Counted from the first letter of the stretch, positions 1 to 5,478 are shown. The stretch is DNA of 7,132 nucleotides from Bacillota bacterium (GCA_023410645.1 JAEYPQ010000069.1:1-7132); one strand, 5' to 3'. Notes: generated from the sequence alone by a model not told the origin. Numbers and translations: made by a program.

Positions 1-136
1 TTGATTGTATAAGTTTTGCTACTCTTGCTGAATCCATTGGGTTGTTATTTGTTAAATTCAATATTACTGCTCCTGCAAGTATTATTATCACTATTATCGT
101 TATTACTAAAACTATTAAACTTATTCCCTTTTTCAT
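1..136 (-). CDS. Prepilin-like (class III signal) protein, 3' part cut by window edge
   Basis: Only the first 45 codons are visible. The ATG at 136-134 has a GAGAGG ribosome binding site 8 nt upstream (145-150). The N-terminus reads MKKG followed by ISLIVLVITIIV, then IIILAGAVIL. This is a short basic leader ending in Gly, then an unbroken hydrophobic helix of about 22 residues, then a polar segment (NLTNNNPMDSARVAKL). That layout matches type IV pilin / pseudopilin precursors cleaved after Gly by a prepilin peptidase. The conserved Glu at mature position 5 is replaced by Val, as I recall for a large group of clostridial 'KGI(S/T)LI' proteins whose function is mostly unknown. The product is probably membrane-anchored and surface-exposed. 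What follows the N-terminus cannot be seen, and it could carry Ig-like or lectin-like domains. It lies 137 bp after the PBP gene with its own likely promoter, so it is probably not part of the dcw operon. Confidence 0.75.
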   Translation of the reverse strand, partial: MKKGISLIVLVITIIVIIILAGAVILNLTNNNPMDSARVAKLIQS

Positions 137-163
137 TTGTATAACCTCTCTTTTTATATATTT

Positions 164-192
164 ATTTTATACAATATTGAATCTTTATTCAA
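164..192 (-). promoter_or_regulatory. Predicted sigma-A promoter of the prepilin-like gene
   Basis: On the minus strand a -35 TTGAAT (192-187) is separated by 17 bp from a -10 TAAAAT (169-164). The start of transcription is then near 157, about 20 nt before the ATG, leaving just room for the ribosome binding site. A perfect 9-bp inverted repeat (ATATTGAAT / ATTCAATAT, 174-182 and 187-195, loop 183-186) overlaps the -35 and spacer and could be an operator. AT-rich sequence makes chance matches common, so this is moderate evidence. Confidence 0.45.
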
Positions 193-264
193 TATATTTT
201 ATAAAAAACCATGCAACGATATAAAATCATCATTACATAGTTTTTTATTATCTTTAAATTTATA

Positions 265-281
265 TTACCATATTATGGTAA
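265..281. repeat. 17-bp perfect palindrome over the PBP stop codon
   Basis: TTACCATA, a central T and TATGGTAA form a perfect dyad that contains the TAA stop of the PBP gene (275-273). In minus-strand RNA it can fold into a 7-bp hairpin followed by AU-rich sequence, but there is no run of U. It may be a weak 3' end or RNA-stabilising hairpin. It is not a convincing intrinsic terminator. Confidence 0.35.
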
Positions 282-2453
282 ATCTGTTGTATCTGCACAC
301 CTAATTGTAACGATTGAACCTTTTTGTATAACAGCTCCAGGTGTAGGATCTTGAGTAAGTACTGTACCAGCACCTAATACATGCACATTTAACCCAGCAT
401 TTCTTAATGCTTTAATTGCTGCATCACTAGTTTTGTTTCTTACATCAGGTGAAGCAACAGTTTGTTTTTCTGCATCTGTTGTATATACTCTTACACTTGA
501 ATTTTCCATAAGTGACGCACCAGATTTTGGTATTTGATCTTTTATTACATCTGTATCTGCAATATCATAATCGGATGCAATTTTAAATCCTTGATCTGTA
601 AGCAATCTCTTAGCATCTGCAACAGTTTTACCAATTAAATCAGGTACTAACTTTTCTTTTATTGCATTTTCTTCAACTGTATAATCAGTTTTTATATCTA
701 AATACCTTAAAACTTCATCAAGTATTGCACTTACAACTGGTCCAGATACTGCACCACCACCATGACCTACAGGTCCTTGTGCATTAAAAATATTAACTAC
801 TACAACAAGTTGAGGTGAAGTTACTGGCGCAATTGCTGCATATCCAGCAAGATATTTTAAATTAGCACCTCTTCCATTTTCACCAGTTGCAGTTTTACCA
901 GCAATTCTATATCCATTAACTTGACCAGTAGTTGCTGTACCCTCTTTTGCAGTAGATTCAAGTGCACTAAGTAATTCATTTGCTGTTTCCTTAGACATTA
1001 CTTGTTTTAGTACTTTAGATTCTACTTTTTTATCATAATTACCATTTGAACTTTTAACTTCTTTTACAACATAAGGTTGAACCAAATATCCACCATTTGC
1101 AACTGCTGCATAATTTACCGCTGTCTGTAAAGTAGATATTTGTATTGTTTGACCGAATGAAGTAGTTGCTAAGTCTATGGCTGTCATTAATTTTTTATCA
1201 TGCATTATTCCAGTTGCTTCACCTGGTAAATCAATACCGGTCTTTCCATATAAATTAAAAGCTTCAAGATATTCGCAATATTTATCTATACCTATTCTTT
1301 GTGAAACTTGCATAAATACGGGGTTACATGAATTCATTATACCTTGTCTTAATGATTCTGAACCATGACTTCTTGGATATCTCCAACATTTAATTGTCCA
1401 ACCACCTATTCTCATTGAACCTGTACATGTAAACTCACCTGGTGTATCAAGTTCTACTACATTTTCTTCTAATGCAGCTGTAGCTGTTACTATTTTAAAA
1501 GTAGATCCAGGTTCTGCAGTATCAGATATAGCTTTATTTCTCCACATTTGATTTAAAGCTTCATTTTTTTCTTCTTTTGTTAAGCTATCCCATTTTCCTT
1601 TTAATTCATCTGTATTTGGAGTAAATGGATCATTTGGATTAAATGTAGGCATAGTTGACATTGCAAGTACTTCACCAGTACTAGGTCTTAATACAACTGC
1701 TGTACCATATTCCGCAACATTTTCTTTTATTGCTTTGCTTAAATACTTTTCAACTATTGACTGTATAGTAGCATCAACAGTAAGTATCATATCCTTACCA
1801 TCTATCGGAGAAATATATTGTTCATTTGTAAAAGGTGTTTCTCTACCTTTACCATCTGTACTACCCACTATTTTACCTGGTATTCCAGCAAGGTCATCAT
1901 CATAATATGCTTCAAGACCTGCTAATCCTTGATTATCTGTTCCAACAAATCCAAGTACTTGAGCAAGTAATTCAGTATATGGATATATTCTTTGTGTATC
2001 TTCATCAACTCTTATTCCAGATATATTATTATCGCTTATATATGCTAATATTTTCTTTGATTTTTCCTCATCTACCTTTGTTGCTATAGTTTCAGATGAT
2101 GTATTTTTAGTTATTTTACTTAATATATCATCTTTACTAATTCCCAATATTTCTGCAAAATCGGTTGCAATTTTTTCCTTTTTATCTTTATCAATGCTAT
2201 TTGGTACAGCTGTAATTATATTAACAGAAATACTTTGTGCAAGTACTTTCTTTCCAGTAGTATCATATATAGTACCTCTTTTAGCTTCTACAGTTCTTTC
2301 TCTTGTTTGTTGATCATAAGCCATTTGGCTATAATGATCATATTTTATAACTTGTATATATACTAAACGGCAAAGAAGTATTACTACAAGTGTAGCACAC
2401 ACTACTAGCATTACCATTATTCTCTTTTGATTTTTAAGAGACATATATGCCAA
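273..2453 (-). CDS. ftsI/spoVD: Class B penicillin-binding protein with two PASTA domains (SpoVD/FtsI type)
   Basis: This is a peptidoglycan DD-transpeptidase that crosslinks septal or spore cortex cell wall outside the membrane. From the TTG at 2453 it has about 726 residues: a short cytoplasmic start, one membrane anchor (about 12-35), a dimerisation domain beginning at the RGTIYD motif (about 59-220), a transpeptidase domain (about 225-580) and two PASTA repeats (about 601-660 and 665-721). Catalytic motifs are STFK (nucleophile Ser317, Lys320) and SCN (375-377). The third motif reads KTAT (520-523) instead of the usual KTGT. PASTA domains are typical of SpoVD and PBP2x-type enzymes and may bind peptidoglycan or beta-lactams. 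Start choice: TTG 2453 lies 8 nt from a GAGGGG site, TTG 2459 only 2 nt, and ATG 2444 about 17 nt. It is the fourth gene of the dcw run, where ftsI/spoVD is expected. Position cannot tell vegetative division from a sporulation role. Confidence 0.95.
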   Translation of the reverse strand: MAYMSLKNQKRIMVMLVVCATLVVILLCRLVYIQVIKYDHYSQMAYDQQTRERTVEAKRGTIYDTTGKKVLAQSISVNIITAVPNSIDKDKKEKIATDFAEILGISKDDILSKITKNTSSETIATKVDEEKSKKILAYISDNNISGIRVDEDTQRIYPYTELLAQVLGFVGTDNQGLAGLEAYYDDDLAGIPGKIVGSTDGKGRETPFTNEQYISPIDGKDMILTVDATIQSIVEKYLSKAIKENVAEYGTAVVLRPSTGEVLAMSTMPTFNPNDPFTPNTDELKGKWDSLTKEEKNEALNQMWRNKAISDTAEPGSTFKIVTATAALEENVVELDTPGEFTCTGSMRIGGWTIKCWRYPRSHGSESLRQGIMNSCNPVFMQVSQRIGIDKYCEYLEAFNLYGKTGIDLPGEATGIMHDKKLMTAIDLATTSFGQTIQISTLQTAVNYAAVANGGYLVQPYVVKEVKSSNGNYDKKVESKVLKQVMSKETANELLSALESTAKEGTATTGQVNGYRIAGKTATGENGRGANLKYLAGYAAIAPVTSPQLVVVVNIFNAQGPVGHGGGAVSGPVVSAILDEVLRYLDIKTDYTVEENAIKEKLVPDLIGKTVADAKRLLTDQGFKIASDYDIADTDVIKDQIPKSGASLMENSSVRVYTTDAEKQTVASPDVRNKTSDAAIKALRNAGLNVHVLGAGTVLTQDPTPGAVIQKGSIVTIRCADTTDLP

Positions 2454-2461
2454 AATCAAAT

Positions 2462-2467
2462 CCCCTC
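2462..2467 (-). promoter_or_regulatory. Ribosome binding site deciding the PBP start
   Basis: GAGGGG on the minus strand. Spacing favours the TTG at 2453-2451 (8 nt) over the TTG at 2459 (2 nt) and the ATG at 2444 (17 nt). The three starts differ by only five residues, all before the membrane anchor. Confidence 0.5.
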
Positions 2468-2482
2468 TTTTCTACCAAATAA

Positions 2483-2533
2483 AACCAAGTAAAATAAAGT
2501 CTTACTAAATAATACTTATCATTTCACTTGGTT
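2483..2533 (-). terminator. Long hairpin in the ftsL-PBP gap, possible attenuator
   Basis: The gap between ftsL and the PBP gene is about 90 bp. In minus-strand RNA, AACCAAGUGAAAU (2533-2521) pairs with AUUUUACUUGGUU (2495-2483) over 13 bp, using one G-U pair. The loop is 25 nt and contains a further AAGU/ACUU pairing. The stem is followed by UUAUUU, a short and interrupted U-rich stretch. It could be a leaky intrinsic terminator lowering PBP expression relative to mraZ-rsmH-ftsL, or an RNA processing or stability element. The pairing is directly visible; the function is inferred. Confidence 0.45.
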
Positions 2534-2544
2534 ATTCATGTTTA

Positions 2545-3045
2545 CTAAAATATATTTTCTATAATATCTTTGATTTTTTCAATTATATTATCAAAAGTTG
2601 ATTTTTTCTCCTCTGATCCTGATACAGCCATATTTTTTGAAGTATCTACATATATTGTTTGATTCTTATCAGGTTTTTGCATACCAAGTTGTTGCTTTGC
2701 ATAAGCTTCTATTTTATTTAAATCTGTGCTTTGTTCAACTTCAATTTGTGCACTTGCTAAAGATGATTCTGCACTTGCAAGTTCATTTTTTAGTTTCTGA
2801 GTTGCTAAATTCTTTTCATTTATAATACTAAATCTATATGTTAATACCATTGTAAGAGAAAAAATTGAAAAAATATATGCCAAAGTTTTTACAGGATTAG
2901 TCTTTGTATTTTTCTGTATTTTAACTTTTCCTACACGTCTATTATCCTTCTTTGTATTTATCTTTTTAATATCTTCCTGTTGTTCTAATTTTCTTGCGGT
3001 AGATTCAGATTCATAATAGTCTGTGTAAATTTTTCTTGCTGGCAC
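2545..3045 (-). CDS. ftsL: Cell division protein FtsL-like, single-pass membrane protein
   Basis: FtsL is a bitopic divisome protein that pairs with DivIC/FtsB through a coiled coil and links to the septal PBP and FtsW. This 166-residue protein has a long, charged cytoplasmic N-terminus (1-50), one membrane span (about 52-74, TLAYIFSIFSLTMVLTYRF) and an extracellular coiled coil (about 76-106). It then has the FtsL/DivIC signature KIEAYAKQQLGM-KP with following QTIYVD (111-134). A C-terminal extension (135-166) ends in an amphipathic stretch, STFDNIIEKIKDIIENIF, not usual for the family. Start is GTG at 3045 with AGAGGTGA (3060-3053) 7 nt upstream. It lies 37 bp after rsmH and just before the PBP gene, the classic FtsL position, which supports the call despite the weak sequence conservation of this family. 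Stop is TAG. Confidence 0.85.
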   Translation of the reverse strand: MPARKIYTDYYESESTARKLEQQEDIKKINTKKDNRRVGKVKIQKNTKTNPVKTLAYIFSIFSLTMVLTYRFSIINEKNLATQKLKNELASAESSLASAQIEVEQSTDLNKIEAYAKQQLGMQKPDKNQTIYVDTSKNMAVSGSEEKKSTFDNIIEKIKDIIENIF

Positions 3046-3082
3046 TATTTTCTCACCTCTTTTTCTTTATAATTAAATTTCT

Positions 3083-4015
3083 TTATTTCTTTTCAAATAC
3101 TCTAAGCTTTGCACTTCTTGCCCTTGGATTTTCTTCCAATTCTTCTTCTGTTGAAATTATTGGCTTCTTAGTAATTATCTTACCATATGAAACATAATTA
3201 CAAACACAAACTGGAAAAGACTTAGGACAAGTACATCTACCTTCTAATTCTTCATATGCATGCTTAACTATTTTATCTTCAAGTGAATGAAAGGTTATTA
3301 TAGCAAGCCTGCCATTTGAGTTTAAAGCATTAACAGAATCAATTACTGCTTGTTTTAATTTAGTAAGCTCTTCATTTACTTCTATTCTTATAGCTTGGAA
3401 AACCCTTTTTGCTGGATGCTGTTTTTCATTTAGTGCCTTTCTAGGCATTGAAGATTTTATTATATCAACTAATTCTAAAGTTGTTTCTATACTTTTTTCT
3501 TTTCTTTTTAAGCAAATATTTCTTGCAATAGAATTTGAATATCGCTCTTCTCCATAATTAAAAAATATTCTAGAAAGTTTTTCTTCTGAATATTCATTTA
3601 CTACGTTATATGCAGAAATACTATCTTCTCTATTCATTCTCATATCAAGTGGAGCATCATTCATGTAACTAAATCCACGTGATGCCTCATCAAGTTGATA
3701 AGAAGAAACACCTAAATCAAGAAGTATTCCATCAACTTTTTCTATATTCAAACTCTGCAATATATTTAAAATATTTGCGTGGTTGTCATGTACAGTATAA
3801 AAGTTATCAAATTCCTTTAATTTTTCTTTAGTTGCTTTTAATGCATCTGTATCTCTATCTATTCCTATTAGTTTTCCATCCCTATTTAATCTTTTTAAGA
3901 TCTCATACGAATGTCCACCTCCACCCAATGTTCCATCAACGTATATTCCATCAGGCTTTATATTTAGATTTTCAATACATTCATTTAAAAGAACTGATTT
4001 GTGTTTAAATTCCAT
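3083..4015 (-). CDS. rsmH: 16S rRNA (cytosine-1402-N4)-methyltransferase RsmH (MraW)
   Basis: RsmH uses S-adenosylmethionine to N4-methylate C1402 of 16S rRNA in the small-subunit P site. The 310-residue protein has the family landmarks: N-terminal MEFKHKSVLLNEC, the SAM-binding loop VDGTLGGGGHS (26-36), GIDRD (51-55), LLDLGVSSYQLD (98-109), the FSYMNDAPLDMRM stretch (115-127), HPAKRVFQAIRIEVNEEL (200-217), ITFHSLEDKIVKH (240-252), and C-terminal NPRARSAKLRVFEK. Four cysteines (261, 263, 270, 272) sit in CTCPKSFPVCVC, common in Bacillota homologues. I start it at ATG 4015, which has GAGG 6 nt upstream and gives the usual MEFKH N-terminus. An ATG four codons earlier (4027) has no ribosome binding site. 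It follows mraZ as expected, but after an unusually long gap of about 210 bp filled with degenerate repeats. Confidence 0.97.
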   Translation of the reverse strand: MEFKHKSVLLNECIENLNIKPDGIYVDGTLGGGGHSYEILKRLNRDGKLIGIDRDTDALKATKEKLKEFDNFYTVHDNHANILNILQSLNIEKVDGILLDLGVSSYQLDEASRGFSYMNDAPLDMRMNREDSISAYNVVNEYSEEKLSRIFFNYGEERYSNSIARNICLKRKEKSIETTLELVDIIKSSMPRKALNEKQHPAKRVFQAIRIEVNEELTKLKQAVIDSVNALNSNGRLAIITFHSLEDKIVKHAYEELEGRCTCPKSFPVCVCNYVSYGKIITKKPIISTEEELEENPRARSAKLRVFEKK

Positions 4016-4032
4016 TTTATTCCTCATAAATT

Positions 4033-4220
4033 TTAATTTGTATAATTTTATCTTTTGTACATTTTGAATTTATCTTTTGTATAATTTTTCTTTGGTTTAC
4101 TTTAAATTTATCTTTTGTAAATATTGACTTTTGTTCATCATTCTAATTTATCATTCGTTTAATTTTTTCTTTTGTTTATTTTAAATTTATCTTTGGTATA
4201 TTTTGAATTTATCCTATGTA
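4033..4220. repeat. Degenerate tandem repeat array between mraZ and rsmH
   Basis: A core of about 15 bp, AATTTATCTTTTGTA on the plus strand (TACAAAAGATAAATT in the mRNA sense), recurs near 4044, 4067, 4083, 4105, 4122, 4145, 4161, 4184 and 4206. A weaker partial copy lies at 4033. Exact cores are at 4067-4081 and 4105-4119; others differ by a few bases, for example CTTTGG for CTTTTG. Spacing alternates between about 16-17 and 22-23 bp, so the array is best seen as a diverged tandem repeat of about 39 bp made of two unequal halves. All mRNA-sense frames are broken by TAA stops within units, so it is not coding. It forms the 5' leader of rsmH within the operon. Function unknown. Confidence 0.75.
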
Positions 4221-4227
4221 CATATAT

Positions 4228-4659
4228 CTAAATGCCCAAATCAGACATTTGAGATGCAATTTCATCGACGTCCATATTTTCTGGACTAGTATAATTTTGC
4301 CATTTTTCTCTATCCCATATTTCAACTCTTGTTGAAACACCAATAACACAAAGTTCTTTAGATAAATTGGCATATTCTCTTAAGTTTTGTGGTATGTTTA
4401 TTCTCCCTTGTTTATCAATTTCACACTCAGTTGCACCTGAGAAAAAGAATCTTACAAAGTTACGTGCATTAATATTTGTCATTGGTAGTGATTTAAGCTT
4501 AGTTTCAAATGTTTGCCACTCTTCTTTTGAATATGCAAAAAGACAATTATCAAGTCCTTTTGTCACAATAAATGTATTTCCTAAGTCATCCCTAAACTTT
4601 GCAGGAACACTTACTCTACCTTTTTCATCAATATTGTGATTATATTCACCAAGTAACAT
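4228..4659 (-). CDS. mraZ: Transcriptional regulator MraZ
   Basis: MraZ is a DNA-binding protein with two SpoVT-AbrB-type half domains that represses or modulates its own dcw operon by binding direct repeats in front of mraZ. The 143-residue length is normal. Family landmarks are MLLGEYNHNIDEKGRVSVPA at the N-terminus (DEKGR at 11-15) and the second copy of the motif in EIDKQGRINIP (80-90, DKQGR at 82-86). The Arg in each D-x-x-G-R motif belongs to the conserved surface linked to DNA binding. Start ATG 4659 has GAGGTGA about 7 nt upstream. It is the first gene of the operon, has a good promoter and carries its expected operator directly upstream. No truncation or missing residues are seen. 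Confidence 0.97.
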   Translation of the reverse strand: MLLGEYNHNIDEKGRVSVPAKFRDDLGNTFIVTKGLDNCLFAYSKEEWQTFETKLKSLPMTNINARNFVRFFFSGATECEIDKQGRINIPQNLREYANLSKELCVIGVSTRVEIWDREKWQNYTSPENMDVDEIASQMSDLGI

Positions 4660-4680
4660 TTGAAATTCACCTCACATTCT

Positions 4681-4710
4681 TTACCACTTTATACCACTTT
4701 GTACCACTTG
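4681..4710 (-). promoter_or_regulatory. MraZ operator: three 10-bp direct repeats
   Basis: In the mRNA sense, AAGTGGTA occurs three times with an exact 10-bp period (CAAGTGGTAC, AAAGTGGTAT, AAAGTGGTAA; 4710-4701, 4700-4691, 4690-4681). MraZ proteins are known to bind 3-4 tandem TGG/GTGG boxes at about 10-bp spacing upstream of mraZ. The array begins at the predicted transcription start and lies in the leader before the ribosome binding site. A degenerate fourth element, AATGTGAGG, follows at 4679-4671 but overlaps the Shine-Dalgarno region. Confidence 0.88.
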
Positions 4711-4715
4711 TTATT

Positions 4716-4744
4716 ATTTTAGTATATATTTTTTTAAAAATCAA
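4716..4744 (-). promoter_or_regulatory. Predicted sigma-A promoter of the mraZ (dcw) operon
   Basis: The -35 TTGATT (4744-4739) and -10 TAAAAT (4721-4716) are separated by 17 bp, putting the start near 4709 at the edge of the first MraZ box. A- and T-tracts upstream (4745-4785) could act as an UP element. An alternative -10, TATACT at 4726-4721, has no well-placed -35. Confidence 0.65.
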
Positions 4745-4990
4745 TAGTTTTTTGAAAAAAAATCAAAATTTTTAAAAATTATTTTATATTAATAATCTTT
4801 TAGCTAATATAATAATTGAATTTCAATTAAAACTGTGATAAAATATCGAAAAAATAATTAGCAAAATATAATAGAGAGATGTATTATTTAATCAAACTAT
4901 TAATCAATTTAACAAAATATTTTTTATAAAACTAAGAAAGAAACAAATATTTTAAAAATACATAAAGATTAAATTAAAAAATATAAAAGA
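4745..4990. other. AT-rich spacer with a possible plus-strand promoter, no confident gene
   Basis: This stretch lies between the terminator of the small gene and the mraZ promoter. It is very AT-rich, with A/T tracts next to the mraZ promoter. The only structured signal is a plus-strand promoter-like element at 4816-4844. It contains a 17-bp palindrome (4813-4829) and is followed by a 16-codon open frame (4879-4929). No gene, RNA family or mobile-element end is recognisable. Confidence 0.6.
4816..4844 (+). promoter_or_regulatory. Possible plus-strand promoter with extended -10
   Basis: TTGAAT (4816-4821), a 17-bp spacer, and TAAAAT (4839-4844) preceded by TGA (4836-4838, extended -10) match sigma-A promoters well. 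A perfect palindrome TAATTGAA-T-TTCAATTA (4813-4829) covers the -35. Transcription from about 4851 would run toward the stem-loop at 4991-5035 and converge with the small gene. No confident gene follows, so it could drive a short RNA of about 180 nt or be chance in AT-rich DNA. Confidence 0.35.
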
Positions 4991-5035
4991 AAGCTGTTGA
5001 AAAAGTATATATTTCTATATACAATTCAACAGCTT
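4991..5035 (-). terminator. Intrinsic terminator of the 80-residue gene
   Basis: AAGCTGTTGA (4991-5000) pairs with TCAACAGCTT (5026-5035). After a small internal bulge the stem continues with GTATATA (5005-5011) pairing TATATAC (5016-5022) around a 4-nt loop. In minus-strand RNA the stem begins 5 nt after the TAA stop and is followed by UUUCUUUUAUAUUUUUU, a good termination tail. On the plus strand the hairpin lacks a proper U-run. Confidence 0.85.
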
Positions 5036-5040
5036 ATTCT

Positions 5041-5283
5041 TTAGCAAATACAAGTTTCAATTATCATTAATTCAATCTCGAATTTGCATGCATTTATTAA
5101 ATTCAATGCTTTACACCGGTTCCTCTTCGCTAATTCAGATTGGATCTTTCCAAAAATTGGATCAGAAGTATGTGCTTTTATAAAATCAAAAGCCGGTTTA
5201 AGATCCTTCATTTTGTAATATGGATTTTTAATTTTTTCCTCAATAAAGCTTAAATGTTCTTTTATCCCAACAGCATTTACCAT
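5041..5283 (-). CDS. Unrecognised 80-residue protein, autonomous transcription unit
   Basis: I do not recognise the family. The start is secure: ATG 5283 lies 6 nt after a near-perfect AAAGGAGG. The gene has its own strong promoter and terminator, so it is very probably real and well expressed. The protein has no signal peptide or membrane span. It looks mostly helical, with likely helices at about 7-19 (IKEHLSFIEEKIK), 26-38 (MKDLKPAFDFIKA) and 42-77, the last changing from basic (ELAKRNRCK, 50-58) to hydrophobic (FEIELMII). Four cysteines (57, 66, 78, 80) include a C-terminal CIC ending. Helix content and basic patch could suit a small DNA- or protein-binding factor, but this is speculation. 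It sits between the Ig/lectin surface-protein gene and mraZ, co-directional with both but separated from each by terminators or promoters. Its base composition (about 29% GC) is like its neighbours, so there is no sign of recent transfer. Confidence 0.8.
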   Translation of the reverse strand: MVNAVGIKEHLSFIEEKIKNPYYKMKDLKPAFDFIKAHTSDPIFGKIQSELAKRNRCKALNLINACKFEIELMIIETCIC

Positions 5284-5300
5284 ATTTTTCCTCCTTTACT

Positions 5301-5320
5301 TTCGAGGTTTAACCTCCGAA
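5301..5320 (-). promoter_or_regulatory. Imperfect inverted repeat in the leader of the 80-residue gene
   Basis: In the mRNA sense TTCGGAGGTT is followed by AACCTCGAA, an inverted repeat with one bulged G, ending 17 nt before the ATG. The GGAGG in the left arm resembles a second Shine-Dalgarno. The CCUC of the right arm can pair either with it or with the true ribosome binding site (AAAGGAGG, 5297-5290). It could be a small RNA switch for translation or a protein operator. Confidence 0.4.
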
Positions 5321-5347
5321 ATAATAATTTTGAAGTTACGTTAAAAC

Positions 5348-5357
5348 ATGTATACAT
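5348..5357. promoter_or_regulatory. 10-bp palindrome at the transcription start, possible operator
   Basis: ATGTATACAT is a perfect palindrome overlapping the last bases of the -10 box and the predicted start near 5349. This is the usual place for a repressor operator. No regulator gene is identifiable nearby other than possibly the 80-residue protein itself. Confidence 0.35.
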
Positions 5358-5384
5358 TTTAGCATACTAGTTGTTATAAGTCAA
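5356..5384 (-). promoter_or_regulatory. Strong sigma-A promoter of the 80-residue gene
   Basis: TTGACT (5384-5379), a 17-bp spacer, and TAAAAT (5361-5356) preceded by TGC, an extended -10 motif. This is the best promoter in the window. It gives a leader of about 66 nt before the ATG at 5283. Confidence 0.8.
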
Positions 5385-5388
5385 TAAT

Positions 5389-5418
5389 ATTATGTTAATT
5401 TAAAATAGAAAAAGTCAA
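5389..5418 (-). promoter_or_regulatory. Possible second upstream promoter of the 80-residue gene
   Basis: A second TTGACT (5418-5413) lies 34 bp upstream of the first. It is separated by 18 bp from CATAAT (5394-5389), placing its start within the -35 region of the stronger promoter. Tandem use or occlusion is possible. Evidence is weaker than for the downstream promoter. Confidence 0.35.
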
Positions 5419-5478
5419 TGAAATAATACTTAAACGCCATATTAAATGAAAAATAATAGCTAAAATTTGACATAAAAG

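Noticed and set aside
42..224. Plus-strand 60-codon hydrophobic open frame
   Set aside because: It is the antisense of the prepilin-like N-terminus and its upstream region. The minus-strand reading has a ribosome binding site and a recognisable class III leader, while this frame matches no family.
1177..1368. Plus-strand open frames inside the PBP gene (also 1835-2089)
   Set aside because: Both lie fully within a strongly conserved minus-strand PBP sequence and have no family features.
4025..4027. Upstream ATG for rsmH
   Set aside because: It has no ribosome binding site. The next ATG at 4015 has GAGG at 6 nt and yields the standard MEFKH N-terminus; the GAGG itself overlaps the codons of the longer version.
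4033..4220. CRISPR array between mraZ and rsmH
   Set aside because: Units are short, degenerate and spaced 16-23 bp without unique spacers of constant length, and there are no cas genes. This is a diverged tandem repeat.
4367..4639. Plus-strand open frame inside mraZ
   Set aside because: It is antisense to the well-conserved MraZ coding sequence and resembles nothing known.
4991..5035. Inverted repeat as an insertion-sequence end
   Set aside because: The two arms lie together around a small loop, directly after a stop codon and before a U-rich tail on the minus strand. That fits a terminator, and no transposase is nearby.
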